Origin: Ricinus communis
Taxonomy: Eukaryota; Streptophyta; Magnoliopsida; Malpighiales; Euphorbiaceae
Direction: 5' to 3'
Length of the DNA: 64,000 nucleotides
Assembly: GCF_019578655.1 (NCBI RefSeq)
Contig: NC_063256.1
Span: 32,722,342 to 32,786,341 of the forward strand
Shown piece after piece: positions 12,977 to 25,019 of the stretch. The first letter of the stretch is position 1. Every line of letters begins with the position of its first letter. The notes under the pieces are model-generated. The model was not told where the DNA came from. It worked only from the letters and a program-made list of their open reading frames with translations, and did no database searches. Both the position numbers and the translations under genes were made by a program.

Positions 12977-14302
12977 ATGAAGAATAATAGCATTAATACT
13001 AATAATAATAATAAACAACGATTGACAGAATCCTCATCGTCTTTGTCAATGGAAAATCATAAAGACCTTTCTATTTCTCTTACTCCAGATATCGTCAACG
13101 ACGTCCTTTCGAAATTGCCCATCAAATCCTTGAAAAGATTTGAATCAGTTTCTAAATCATGGTACTTTCTGATCACTTCTCATCGCTTTATTTCCCTACC
13201 CGTTTAAATCATCACTCTCCTTCTCGCTTTTCTTATCTCCTTGTTCACTGTTTTTCATAACCCAACCTGTTTTGATTTTTCTATCACTCTAATGGATGAT
13301 AAGTTGACAGTCGTTTGCGATATGCCAATCCCATTCCTTGGTTGTCTTTGCCGGTTTCCCAAGATCAGTGGTTCTTCCAATGGTCTTCCTTGTCTTGATA
13401 TTTCGCCCTATTATGCCTCAGGGTTTGTGCTCTGGAATTTTACCATTAAGCAATTTAGGTTTCTTGCTAGATCAACAATTAGTGATGGCATTAAATCCTT
13501 TTGGATGGTGGCTACTAGGTTTGGATTTAATCAACAAACTAATGATTATAAACTGGTAAGGATTGTGAGTTTTTGCTGTAATCAAGCTAATGATGATGGG
13601 GATGCTGGTGATGCTATTGATATTGGGGCCGAGTTGTATTCTTGGAGTAGTGCTTCTTGGAGGGTTTTGGATTCAACAATGATTGAAGAAACAATTGGGT
13701 CTTTTGTCCTTCATGAAGGATAAAAAGCCATTTCCATAAATGGGTCTTTGTATTGGTTAGCTAATGAGTATGGTAGTTTGGGTGGTAGTCAATGTATTAT
13801 TTCTTTTGATATGGTCACTGAAAAATTTAGAAAAATAAAAATACTAGATGCTGGTAGTGGAATTTGCACTAAACCTTTGCAATTTAAAGATGCACTTGGT
13901 TTGACCTTTTACCCTACTTTGAATGTTTATCGTGGATATGGTAGACAGAGTAATCGAATTGACTTATGGGTGTTTGAAGATTATGGTTATGGCGATGGTG
14001 ATGGTAATGGCCATAGTCATAAGCAATGGACTAAACTTTATTAAATGGATTTGAGTTCTGCAGTGATGGGTATTCCAATTTGTGTTCATAATGATTCTGA
14101 ATTGATACTGAAGCGTGTAGCTGGAAATCAAATCAATCTAGCTTTCTTGAATTTTAGTGGTCAAAGCATCAAGAGCCTAACCATCTGCAGTTCTGAGTTT
14201 ACATCCCAATTTTACAGTTATGTGGAGAGCTTAGTTCTAGTATCAACTTCAGGGAAAGAAGGTGAACAGGTTGCAATGGCAAAGAAGGCTCAGGAGGAGT
14301 GA
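12977..14302 (+). pseudogene. F-box protein with F-box-associated (FBA) domain, broken
   Basis: An ATG at 12977 opens a reading frame with an F-box (residues about 33-72, core PDIVNDVLSKLPIKSLKRFE) followed by an FBA-type beta-propeller region (for example GFGFN-like motif and INGSLYWLANEY). The whole 1.3 kb stays in one frame but is cut by three in-frame TAA codons at 13205-13207, 13721-13723 and 14042-14044. Between 13208 and 13240 the conserved-looking sequence (HSPSRFSYLLVH) lies in another frame, so a compensated indel is likely there. Known role of intact relatives: substrate receptor of SCF E3 ubiquitin ligases. As it stands only an F-box-bearing fragment of 76 aa could be made from the first ATG. 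No GT-AG intron that removes the stops was seen. Confidence 0.8.
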
Positions 14303-14916
14303 CAGATATCAATAGAGTTTGGACCCTATTTTGGCTCATTTCATACTTTTGCTTAGTGGTTATTAAAAATTTAAGTCCTTTTCATTTCTGTTAGGTAGTA
14401 TTAGTACTAGTATTTTGCTTTTTGCTCTTTTCTTATTCTTTCCTGACTTGTTTTTAGCTTGTGCCAACTTGAGTCCATTTGCTTAGCTTGAGTTAATTGC
14501 TATGAAGTTGGATTGTTCTTTTAGTTATTTTGGTGGGTACATATTATTCTTGTCATTTTATGCATTGCTTGAACTGAGTCCTTGTTACTTGTGTTGAGAG
14601 ACTCAGACTTGACTAGTGTAGCGCATGTTGGTGCAAAATTCGGTTATCATTTTCGTATCAATTTTATGGGACACAAGACAAACACCTTCCATCTTTCATT
14701 AGGGAATAGTTATTAACCCTAAATTATGCTCTAGTTGACTGGGATGATGATTTTTAACTAGATTATTTTTTATTCTTAAAAGAATAAATATAAAGGAAAG
14801 AAAAGATGAAACAACTTGTACTCTTTGCGCTTGTGTTTGCCTAATTGATGTGTATATTACTATAGATGTAACTCCAAAGTAAAAAGTATTCTAATGTATT
14901 AATTATTTAATATTAA

Positions 14917-14949
<33 letters not shown>

Positions 14950-16214
14950 CTAAGAATTATTCTAAATTTAAAAGACAGGAGTTGACTTCAGTAACCCAAC
15001 ATTCCAATCTTTTACCCCACCTCATGTTCTGTAACAGTCCATAGATGATTGGTCAATTCTATCTTTATATATCAAATGATTAATGATTAATATATATATT
15101 TAACGCAAAAATAAAAAATATTTATCCATGTATCAATTATCTAATGTCAAAAATAAAATACTAGTATATATATATATAATTTTTATATTAATATATTATA
15201 TATACATGATATTAATAAGAAATACCCTAATTTCAAATATACTAGTTGATTTCAGCAACCCAACATTCCAATCTTTCTCCCCACCTCATATTTCGTAAGA
15301 GTCCATAGTTTGGTCGAAAACAATTTATGAGTCTCCATACCCAGATAAACAAATCCATATATATCATCTTTACTATACCCATTTTTCTAGATAAATTCAG
15401 AGATAAGCAAGAATTATTTTCAGGAAAAATCTTTCATATATTTAAAATAAAACTAATTTCTCCAAAACTACTTCAATAAGATTTTTAGATATTCACTTTC
15501 CAAGAAAAATTTACACAAATTTCTAAAAATCTAAATCAATTAATTTTTATACTCACACTTCTAAAAGTTAACAAAAATACACTCAAGACATATTACTCTA
15601 ACTTTTATACCCATAAGCAAAAGAAAAGAAAAACAGTCCAACAAATTTGTAGTGAAAGAGTACAAAATTAGCAGCAAAAGCAATGAACATAGTAGTAAAT
15701 GGTAATCCATTAAAACCAAAAAAGCAACAGTAGTAATTATTGCAATAACACGCAATAGAACCGCCAACAATCAACAATAGAAAGAAAATCCCTAACAACA
15801 ACAAGATCATCAATAACGAAATACCTATGAGATTGTTTATAATATCATAAGAAATATATTGAAAATCTTTCTTTTATGGACTATCAAGTTTATTAAGAAA
15901 GTTCGTCTTGAATTTCTAGATTTCAAAGACTTTGTGTTGGTTATTACATTAAAAATTTAAAAAATAATATGATTTTTTAAAGTTTAAATAATTATAAAAA
16001 TTAACATTAGATTTTAAATTTCATATCTATAAAAGAAATAAGAAATTAAATCTATTTTATAAAAAATCTATAAAATAGTATATATAGATATAATAAGTAT
16101 ATATTTTCTTAATTTAGTAAAATTAATATTTATATTATATTTTTTGATATATATCTTATAAAATTTTTGTATATTGACTATTATATTAATATAATTATAT
16201 AAAAGGAATATGTC
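14303..16214. other. AT-rich intergenic region after the F-box relic
   Basis: No gene supported. It contains an (AT)n microsatellite at about 14,920-14,949 and the duplicated segment listed separately; the rest is low-complexity AT-rich DNA. Confidence 0.6.
14880..15309. repeat. Direct duplication, two copies about 260 bp apart
   Basis: The blocks at 14,979-15,048 and 15,239-15,309 share CAACCCAACATTCCAATCTTT and the following CCCCACCTCAT...GTCCATAG, with a diverged AT-repeat-containing region upstream of each (from about 14,880 and 15,118). Looks like an old tandem duplication. Confidence 0.65.
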
Positions 16215-16706
16215 TGTCAGCACCCATTTTTCGAATCTAGATATTGAGAAAATTACGGAAAATCTTATGATAAAAAATTATTGCCTTTCTCGAATCTCGA
16301 GAGATTGAGGAAGGGCGAATCCAAGTTAGAGTTGAGAATAATTGAATGAAAATTACTTTTCTAGAATCAATTTAGACCTAATTGGCGAAACATAATAAGT
16401 TTGAGGGTTGAAACAACTTTTACAAGTTCAAGAACTAAATCGTTAGTATTTTCATAACTTTTTACCCTTGAAGCCAATCGGCTGTACACAGAGTCAGTCG
16501 GTTCTACACAGTGCATATTGGCTATTTTTGAAGTTTGTCATTGTTTCACACATATTTTTTTTACCTAAAATGTCAAAATTGGTAAAAAAAAAAGAAGTTT
16601 CTAAAAAAAAAAGAAGTTTCACACATAATCTATTCATTTTTTACTTTAAATAATTAAGTATTTATCTGTTCCTCTAGGATTTTTTAAACCCTATTATTAG
16701 AAATAA
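16215..16706 (+). mobile_element. Family R (gypsy-LTR-like repeat), copy 1, left part
   Basis: Matches 61,430-61,800 in order and orientation: CACCCATTTTTCGAATC at the start, GGGCGAATCCAA in the middle, and degenerate CCAATCGGCT units near 16,480. The likely terminus is TGTCAGCACCC. It ends exactly where the copia LTR begins; the remainder of this copy continues at 40,554-42,340. Confidence 0.65.
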
Positions 16707-17038
16707 TGTAATTGTAGTGGCAACTAGGGGGGGGAGCGGATTGGTTGAAAACAAAAACTAACCACAAACTTAAACCAAGTATGGAAACTCAAACACAACT
16801 CACAATATCAAGAATTTATAGGTTCGGCCAACTGTTGCCTACATCTACTCCTTAAGAACCCTCTTGCGATTTCCACTATCAAATAGAATTGCAAATCTAA
16901 CTCTATATATGTTCTTTTACAAGGCTAAGAACAAACCCAAGTGTTTTTCCAAAGGCTCACACTCTAATCCAAGTGTTTTCCTAGGCTTACACTCTAAGCT
17001 ACTCTAAGATTTTTTAGTCTTAGTTACAAGAGCTTTTA
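16707..17038 (-). repeat. Copia 3' LTR, outer fragment (LTR split by nested insert)
   Basis: Aligns with 39,183-39,485 of the intact LTR (shared TAGTGGCAACTA, AAGAATTTATAG, TTTTTCCAAAGGCTCACACT). It ends with TTTAA at 17034-17038, which is the left copy of the target duplication made by the nested insert. Confidence 0.85.
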
Positions 17039-17724
17039 ATGTGACACCTATAAAGGATGTCAGACATACATTGTATGCAAAGACTGATACATAACATATT
17101 TCTTAACTACTAACTTTTAACTCACAAATTAATATGTATAACAAAAACTATTTATATGAGTCATACATATCACACACCAAAAAGCTCACAACATCAAATA
17201 GTACAATTCTTTTTATATACACATAAAATGCTCCAGATTTATACATGATAATGAAATCCACTTGACATGTCACGTCCAAGAAAGAAAAAGCGAGGCGACC
17301 ACTGCGGCTACGACTGATGCTAGTCGTGATGTAAATGTTTCGTCAAAACCAATTATAATTCTTCTAATCCTAGAAAAGAAATAATGCGAGAGGAATGAGC
17401 CTCGCAACTCGTGAAAAGAATAACATAATTTCCTATGAAAAATAACACAATCAAACGTATAGTATTATCAAACATCAAACCATTTGATATTTAATTATGA
17501 CTTTATAGTGTTTACATAAACCTTGTCATAGTATTTTCTTTAGGACAACAATGAACTTGTGAATTACATTTAATTCCATAATAATATATATATATATATA
17601 TATTTATTTTCATGGATCCCCATACGCATGACAGCCAACCATAATCTTATGGAAAATTCCATATCTTACGGCCTTGCCTCATTCACAAGTAGTATTGCAT
17701 CCTTACAATCATCCAACCATAATT

Positions 17725-17759
<35 letters not shown>
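17039..17759 (-). mobile_element. Gypsy-LTR-like insert, 3' portion (left of the pararetrovirus)
   Basis: Starts TGTGACACCT directly after the TTTAA duplication; on the minus strand this is an LTR ending GGTGTCACA. It contains ACATGTCACGTCCAAG and a CG-richer block near 17,290-17,330 and ends in TA-repeat DNA where the pararetrovirus begins. No internal coding region is present, so the insert looks like a solo LTR, about 2.2 kb when the viral DNA is ignored. Confidence 0.6.
17675..17757 (+). repeat. Left copy of viral-flank duplication with (TA)n
   Basis: TGCCTCATTCACAAGTAGTA...ATCCAACCATAATTCTTATA followed by a (TA)n run (17727-17757). The same sequence in direct orientation, somewhat shortened, is at 32,095-32,136 on the far side of the viral block. 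Confidence 0.7.
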
Positions 17760-17869
17760 TCACTGTACCTCCATTTTATACGCAGTAGTAAGTCCCGACG
17801 GGTATAGGGCAGTAAATCTGAGAGCTGTGGTTCATGTTTGTTTAGAAAGTTATTTTGGTTTATTTTAAA

Positions 17870-19237
17870 ATGAATTTAGAACTATTTTTCTGTAGATCTT
17901 CTTCTTTCTTAAATTCTTCTGCCTTTGAATCATCGAGGTACAAAGGTCTAGTAAATAGTGAAGAAATCACTATTGAAGATTTTTCAAAGCATATAGATGA
18001 TTGGGAAATACCCAAAGTCCAAAAGAAACAAATTTATGAGTTTTCAAAGTTCCTTCTCTTCAAGACTGATTTTACAATCAAAACTGAAGAAAGAGACATT
18101 CAAATTTCAAAGCCTTTTGAAGAGATTTATCTCTTAAATCCAAAGACCCTCCAAAAGCATATGGAAAAGGATTATAAGTATATCCATATAGGCCTTGTCC
18201 AGGTAGGAATAAAGCCCCTTACCAGAGAAGGTTTAGATACTTCCATATTAGCAGTCCTTAGGGATGCTAGGTTTACAAATTTCTATGATTCCTTGTTAGG
18301 TACTGTTGAGTCGAGTCTCAATAAAGGACCTATTTCTTTCAATTGTTTTCCAAATATCATGATTTCTTTAAACGACAAAAATATTTTAAAGAGCATCGTT
18401 CTTCAAATAAAGACAAACAATTACAAAATGGTTGAAGGATCTATTCTGATAGCATTAATTTTCAAAATTCATTACAAAGCTATGATTTCTGCCTTTGGTT
18501 CCAAACACAAACTTCACTCACCAAAAGGAGAAACCCTGTTCCTACAAACAGATCTATCCAAATCCAACGCAAACATTCCAAAGACCATTCAATGGAAAGA
18601 CATTACACTTCCAGAAGAATGGATCCTTGAAGGTGCAACCCAACCTACTTCTCCAAAGCAAATAGAACCAAACACAAACCTCAAACACATAGCCCAATAC
18701 CCAGATGGAAAGGTAAAGATCACATTTAACAGAAAATCAACATCCTCTAGATTTTCTGAAGATGGTTCTTTAACCTCAACCATAGATATTGGAAGGGTAT
18801 CCAAAATACCTTCTGTTATCTATGCTCCTTACAAAGAACCAATTCCATCTCAAACTCAACCCAGATTTTCAACATCTGATGTTCCAAATACACTTCAGAA
18901 TGTTGATTACCAAAGCAATATCCCCAGACCAGTTTACACTGATCCAAAGAAAGATGACGAAGATATAGAGATAACCTCTACCCTATCTTCACCATCACCA
19001 TCAGCCATAACCCAAAACCTTGAAGCAGAGATCAACATGATTTCAAAAGAGTTTGAAATTGACAAAAAACTCTTGCATGAAGATTTCTATTCAAAGAAAA
19101 ACCATCTTAAAAAACTTTGGTTTTTTAAGAATTTTTTAAAAGAAAAAGATAGTATTCAGGAAAAATACTATCAATTTTGCATTCAAAACAAAGCCCAAAT
19201 CAAATTTTTTGATTGGTTCCAAATTTACTGCAAATAA
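17870..19237 (+). CDS. Pararetroviral movement protein ORF (copy A), open
   Basis: 455 codons from ATG 17870-17872, open to TAA 19235-19237. The central region about residues 100-215 is a 30K-type viral movement protein domain, with IGLVQVGIKPLTREGLDTS and SLLGTVESSLNKGP as recognisable blocks. The C-terminal third is charged and low-complexity. Known role: cell-to-cell movement through plasmodesmata. The upstream in-frame TTG at 17855 is not a likely start in a plant. It is the only long viral ORF here without a visible break; whether it is ever expressed is unknown. Confidence 0.8.
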   Translation: MNLELFFCRSSSFLNSSAFESSRYKGLVNSEEITIEDFSKHIDDWEIPKVQKKQIYEFSKFLLFKTDFTIKTEERDIQISKPFEEIYLLNPKTLQKHMEKDYKYIHIGLVQVGIKPLTREGLDTSILAVLRDARFTNFYDSLLGTVESSLNKGPISFNCFPNIMISLNDKNILKSIVLQIKTNNYKMVEGSILIALIFKIHYKAMISAFGSKHKLHSPKGETLFLQTDLSKSNANIPKTIQWKDITLPEEWILEGATQPTSPKQIEPNTNLKHIAQYPDGKVKITFNRKSTSSRFSEDGSLTSTIDIGRVSKIPSVIYAPYKEPIPSQTQPRFSTSDVPNTLQNVDYQSNIPRPVYTDPKKDDEDIEITSTLSSPSPSAITQNLEAEINMISKEFEIDKKLLHEDFYSKKNHLKKLWFFKNFLKEKDSIQEKYYQFCIQNKAQIKFFDWFQIYCK

Positions 19238-19238
19238 A

Positions 19239-21475
19239 ATGGTATCCTTTATCCCTTTAAAGATAAGACCATTAGTCCTGTCACAGTAAAGAACAAAGCC
19301 CCTGAGCGGAAGATAGGAGAAAACCTAACTGTCCAGTCTGAACATCCTCCCCTTAGGAAGATAACCATTCCTTATGGAGAGAGTGAGATAGAGGCTACAC
19401 CTTACAAATTGGTAGGCGAAGACCTAGATAGGAATGTCAAGAACATTGTTCAGCAGAACAATTTCTCAAATACCTGTCTAAACACTATAGGAAAGTAACT
19501 GGTTAGGATAGAAAACCAGATTCAAAAGCCTCATGTAGTTGTGACCTCTCCAATCCCCAATACTAGTCAACCAAAAGAGTCGAACCAGTCAGAAAAGCTT
19601 AAAAACCCAGTTTTTAAGCCATATCATGCCAAGCCAAGACCATTTCCAAAAGCAAACTGAGTTTGCCAAAGCGATCGGAAGCGGTAAGTAGATTAGCAAC
19701 CTCCGAGTCATCCAAAACCTAGTACCGGATACTCCTCAAAGTAGTAGGAATATCGTTGCTATAGGACAAGCCCAAAGCGATGAGTCTAACGATTGAGCTT
19801 GAAAGCCCTATTCAAAACCCTTAAATATCAACAGTTGGGAATCCAAACCCTAGATTGACTCGGAATACTCCTAGAAGTACTGCTCCGGATCTAGGAATTG
19901 AGAATAGGAACAACATCCTAACCCGGTCTAGATTCAATGCCTCATTCGTCACATGAATGGAATATAGATGGAATGTCTGAGTACAATATCCTTGGTCTCT
20001 TGCAACAGATGACCATGGCAGCCAATGCCTACAAAACCCAAAGTGGTACCTTCGATAGAGCCATTGCTGAGCTCCTGATAGCTGGATTTTCTGGCCAGCT
20101 TAAAGGATGGTGGGATTATCATCTCACTCAAGCACAATAACTCCAAATCCTAGGTGCTATCCAAACCACAGTAGAAGGAACTCCCATTCTAGATGAAATA
20201 GGAAATCCGATTGAGGATGCAGTGTCAACTCTAATCCTCACTATTTCCCATCATTTCATAGGAGACCCTTCTCTGCTCAAAGACAAAAATGCCGAGCTCC
20301 TTAGCAACCTTACTTGTAAGAAGCTTAGCAACTTCCAAAGTTAGAAAGACACTTTCCTAACTAGAGTCATGCTTAGGGAAGATTCTAGCCAACATTTCTG
20401 GAAGGAAAAATTCTTAGCCGGTTTACCTAAGATTTTAGGTGAAAGAGTTAGGAATACCATAAGAGAAGCCCATAACGGTCAAATCCCTTATGATTTCTAT
20501 GCTTATGGTGAGTTAGTTAGTCTAACCCAGAAAGAAGGTTTAAAAATTTGCCATGACCTTAAGCTTCCAAAGGCATTTCAAATGGGAGATGAAAAAGACT
20601 AGGCAGGAACTAGGTAGTTTCTGTAACCAGTTTGAGTACAACCCAATAGAGCCCTCTTCTAGTTGCAAAGGGAAATGCAAAGTTGATTCTTATTCAAAGT
20701 CTTTCAAAAAGAAACGATTTTCAAAACATAGAAAGCCTTCTAAAAGCAAGGAAAATTTCTATAAAAAACCGTCTTCTTCCAAATTTCTTTCAAAATTTCC
20801 AAAGAAAGATTCCAAAAAAGATTTTTCAAAAATTACATGCTTTAAATGTGGTAAGAAAGGCCATACTTCAAAGTATTGTAAGTTTTCAAAGAGACTCCAT
20901 GAGCTCCAAATAGAAGAAGAAGTTTTAGCAAAAATTTCTGCTCTTCTAGTTGATTCTTCTGAATCAGAGTTCTCAAACAGTGAGGAAGAATTTCAAATTG
21001 ATGAAATCAAAACCTCAACTGATTGTTCTGAGACAGATTCAGAAAGCTCTTCAAAGAACATTAATATGCTCACTAGGCAACAAGAAGCTCTTCTTGAAGC
21101 TGTAAAGCATATTAGTGATCCTCTTATTCAAAAACAGGTTTTAAAAGAGATTTTAAAAAATGAATCTCTGGTTCCTTCTTCTAGTAAGAATACTTATGAT
21201 CTTACTATGATTTTGGACAAAGGGAAGAAGTTGAAAAACCCTCTTCCTACTATTCAGAAACTCCAGAAGGAGATTAAAACCATCAAAACAGAACTCAAAG
21301 AGTTGAAAGAAAAACAACAAAATGATTACTGCTTTGTGCTTTCAAAGCCCCGATCCTCAGCGAGAATAGTGATTCTGATTCTGATGAGGAAAATAATTTT
21401 CAAAACCTTGAAATTTCTGAAAATGTTCCTGAAAACTTTATCAATGTTTTAAAGGAAATTACTTCAAGAAAATAT
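19239..21475 (+). pseudogene. Pararetroviral coat protein region (copy A), broken
   Basis: Begins at ATG 19239-19241, one base after the MP stop and in the +1 frame, and is cut early (in-frame TAA within 50 bases, further stops to about 19,930). Later pieces are at 19,937-20,140, 20,369-20,602 and 20,553-21,452. Recognisable parts: a capsid-core-like segment (SGQLKGWWDYHLTQAQ), a Lys/Ser-rich basic stretch, and a CCHC zinc knuckle CFKCGKKGHTSKYC at about 20,841-20,882. Nonsense codons include TAA at about 20,138 and TAG at about 20,342, both shared with copy C but not B. A frameshift separates the capsid core from the zinc-knuckle part near 20,570, and another near 21,330 separates it from the protease. 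Confidence 0.8.
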
Positions 21476-23406
21476 TTGATTCAAGTAAAGCTTGTTTTCC
21501 TTGATGATTTCCAGATAGAAACCATCGCCTTGTTTGATCTGAGGCGGACCTCAATTGTATCAAGTACAGTTCCTAAAAGGTTTCATCAAGAAATAAAAGA
21601 AAGGCTGACTTCAGCCAATTCTTCAAAGATTAAGATTGCCGGTAAAACTGAAGCCGCAATTCTTAATAACAATATTGCTTTAAAGAATATTTTCATACTT
21701 ACAAAAGACCTTCAGCAAACTGTTATTTTAGGGACTCCGTTTATCAATTTGATAACTCCCTTCAAAGTGACAATTGCTGGAATCATTTTCAAAGCTAAAG
21801 ATTCAAAGATTATTTTTCCTTTTTTAGAAAAACCAAAAAAGAGAAATTTGAATCTCATCAAAGCCCATTCTATTTACAACTTTGAAATCAATGCTTTGAT
21901 CAAAGGAAAACAGACCCATCTTTCTCATCTTCAACAAGATGTGAGTTTGAAGAGAATCCTAGATCAACTGCAAAATGATTTTATTCAAAGAAAAACTTCT
22001 GATTTTCAAATGAAGATTGAGAATGAACTCTGTTATGATCTTCCAAATGCTTTTTGGAATCGAAAGCAACATATGGTAGATTTACCATATGAAAATGATT
22101 TTTCAGTTGAGCAAATCCCTACTAAAGCCAAACCCATTCAGATGAATGAGTCTTTAGAAAGCTATTGTAGAATCGAGATTAGAGATCTTGAGTCTAAAGG
22201 TTTGATTTCAAAGTCTAGATCACCTTGGTCTTGTGCAGCTTTCTATGTCAATAAGAATAGCGAGATAGAAAGAGGAACTCCTAGGCTAGTGATCAACTAC
22301 AAACCTTTGAACAAAGCCCTAAAGTGGATTAGGTATCCTATTCCCAACAAAAAAGATCTTCTTCAAAAACTGCATTCTGCATTCATCTTTTCAAAGTTTG
22401 ACATGAAATCAGGATTTTGGCAAATCCAGATTGATCCTAAGGATCGATACAAAACGGCTTTTACAGTTCCATTCGGCCAGTATGAGTGGAATGTAATGCC
22501 TTTTGGATTGAAAAATGCTCCTTCTGAATTTCAAAAGATCATGAACGACATTTTTAATCCATATTCAAAGTTCTGCATTGTCTACATTGATGATGTATTA
22601 ATCTTTTCTAATTCCATTGAACAGCATTTCAAACACTTAGAAACATTTTTCTATGTTGTTAAAAAGAATGGTTTAGTGGTTTCAAAGTCTAAGATATCTC
22701 TTTTTCAAACGAAAATTAGATTTCTTGTTCATTATATCTCTCGGGGCACTATTACTCCAATTGAGAGATCTCTTGCATTCACTTCAAAGTTTCCAGATAA
22801 AATTTTGGAAAAAACTCAGCTTCAAAGATTTCTTGGTAGTTTAAATTATGTCATGGATTTTTATCCTAATTTAAACTGTCTTGCAAAGCCCCTGCATGAT
22901 AGGCTAAGGAAAAACCCCCCTCCTTGGTCTGACCAGCATACAAAGATAGTTCAAAGCATCAAAAAAATAAGTTTTGGAAATTCCTATCCTGCATCTAGCT
23001 GATCCTTCTGCATTTAAGATTGTAGAAACGGATGCATCAGAGTTAGGATATGGTGGGATTCTAAAACAAGTTTCAAATTCCAAAGAGTGTATTGTCCAGT
23101 TTACTTCTGGTCACTGGAATGATACTCAAAAGAATTATTCTACTATCAAAAAGGAAATCCTTTCGATAGTTCTATGTATTTCTAAATTTCAAAGCGACCT
23201 TTTAAATCAAAAATTTCTTCTAAGGATTGATTGCAAGTCTGCAAAAGAAGTTTTACAAAAAGATGTGCAAAATATAGCTTCAAAGCGATTTTCCTTGGTT
23301 GGCAAGCAATTCACATCATTTTTGATTTTGAAATTGAATTTATTCGAGGAGAATCAAATTCTATTCCTGACTTTCTGACTAGAGAGTTCTTGCAAAAACA
23401 GGAGTG
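21476..23406 (+). pseudogene. Pararetroviral protease-reverse transcriptase-RNase H (copy A), damaged
   Basis: The frame 21476-23002 carries an aspartic-protease region, RT and connection; RNase H continues in another frame (22974-23378) and its last part returns to a third frame ending TGA 23404-23406. RT motifs are present: FDMKSGFWQI, MPFGLKNAPSEFQ, and the catalytic YIDD at about 22,583-22,594. RNase H shows ETDASELGYGG. The protease catalytic Asp-Thr-Gly, present in copies B and C, is replaced here (FDLRRT at about 21,535), so the protease is dead by sequence. Known role: polyprotein processing and replication through an RNA intermediate. Confidence 0.85.
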
Positions 23407-23410
23407 AAAA

Positions 23411-24922
23411 ATGCCACGAAAATCAAAGTCCAAAGAAGAAAAGTGTACGGCTAGTTCAAAGCCGGCCCAAATTCAAAGCCCAGTGAAGAAAGTTCTCCCT
23501 TCAACTTCAAAGCCCATTAGGACTTGGACTGAGATAATCCAAGAAGAAATTGATCAACCGAATCCAGTTCAACAATAAATGGATCATTCCAAAGCTAATC
23601 AAGCCCGACAAATTCAGGAATGGCTTGCTCAGCAAGACCCTGAATTCATTCAAAGGATTGAAGAATACAAAAGGCAGATGGTTCAATCCCTATCCGAACC
23701 ATCTTCAAAGCAAATAATTTCAAAGACAGAAGCGACTCCAAAGTCGTCCTCCTCCTCTGCAAAGGGAAAAGGTATACTTTCTATCCCTTTTCAAAATACC
23801 GAGATAGAGATTTTCCCTCAAAATCTATCTCAAAGCTCAAACAGTTTTTCAAAACCAAATTCTCAGGAAATTATTTTAACTCAATCAAAACGTTTTAAAA
23901 CAAATGAGTATTTGGAAAAACCAATTTTTCAAAATGTTTTAACAATTGAGGAAGGATTCTGTACAGAAAGCCCCTCTAAACTGGTTTCAAAGATTTTCCC
24001 TCCAGGTTGGTTTTTCAAACCCTAGAACACTTCAAAGCCTCAGTCTTACTAGCAGTCAATCCTCGAGGTTACTGGTTCCGCAAAGTTTAAACATTTCAAA
24101 AAAGACAAAACCCACAAAGACCCTGCATATTCAACATGCACAATCCAAAGAATCCTTCACCCGTCTGATTGGGGTATGGATTTACACTCTCCTCGATCTT
24201 TTCCAACTTCCATCAAAAGAACCTACCCTTCAAATCTAAACACCTCCTTCACCTACTTGGATTACCAGCAAGCCTAGTTCAATATCTTTCTCATTCAAAA
24301 TGAAGGAAGAAGCCACTTCTGGCTCTTTTACTTCGACACCAGTCTTATCCAAACCTCCAAAATCCCCTACTGGTTCAAACAGTGGTGGAATTACTACGGT
24401 AATGTCCCTGAGACCATCATTCCAGAGGTCTTACCCCTGTTCAACCTCTTCAAAGTAAATTACAAACCCAACTCAATAGAAAGGCGTTTTCCCCCGCTTC
24501 TTCTATTCTGTTCAAACTTCTTTTTGCCCTGGGTATGTGTATGGTATTTTCACTTCAATCTATTACCAGATGGTGAAATTACACTTATCCGAAGATTCAA
24601 AGTAAAATGGTGGGACAAATTCAACTACCAGGACAAACTGTCCCTTAAAGCCGTTCAAAACTTCCTTACCAAAAATAGCTTCTTGCCTCCCCCTAAAGAA
24701 CAAACAACGTTCTTGGCACATAAGTCATTTCTTCTTCCAAAGCTTGCTGCTGCCCAGACAGAAGAAGATTTCCTACAACTAATAAAACAGTTGTCTGAAA
24801 CTACTTCTTCCAAAGGCAAATCCAAAGCATCATCATCATCCTCTTCTAGTGTCAGTACTGCTGCATTTGATTTGGATGATTCAGCTAGAGACGATTGTTA
24901 TGGGATATTAAAAATCTCATAA
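23411..24922 (+). pseudogene. Third pararetroviral ORF (copy A), function unknown, single frame with four in-frame stops
   Basis: From ATG 23411 (five bases after the polyprotein stop) to TAA at 24920-24922 one frame can be followed for about 503 codons, interrupted only by stops at 23576-23578, 24023-24025, 24050-24052 and 24275-24277. The N-terminal part is Ser/Lys/Gln-rich and probably disordered; the C-terminal half is Trp/Phe-rich (for example FKVKWWDKFNYQDKL), ending in a Ser-rich tail. Its place between RT and the promoter is where some caulimovirids carry a translational transactivator, but I see no motif that proves this. Absent from copies B and C. Confidence 0.65.
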
Positions 24923-25019
24923 GGTTATCTCCTTGATAAAGCCCATGGGTTGAAAACCGGAAACAACAGCCCAAGGATCTTTGTAATGGGCTTAAAACCC
25001 ATATCAAAAGCCCAAAGAG

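Noticed and set aside
17855..17869. Upstream in-frame extension of the movement protein from TTG
   Set aside because: A TTG start is not expected in a plant or caulimovirid mRNA; the first ATG is 17870.
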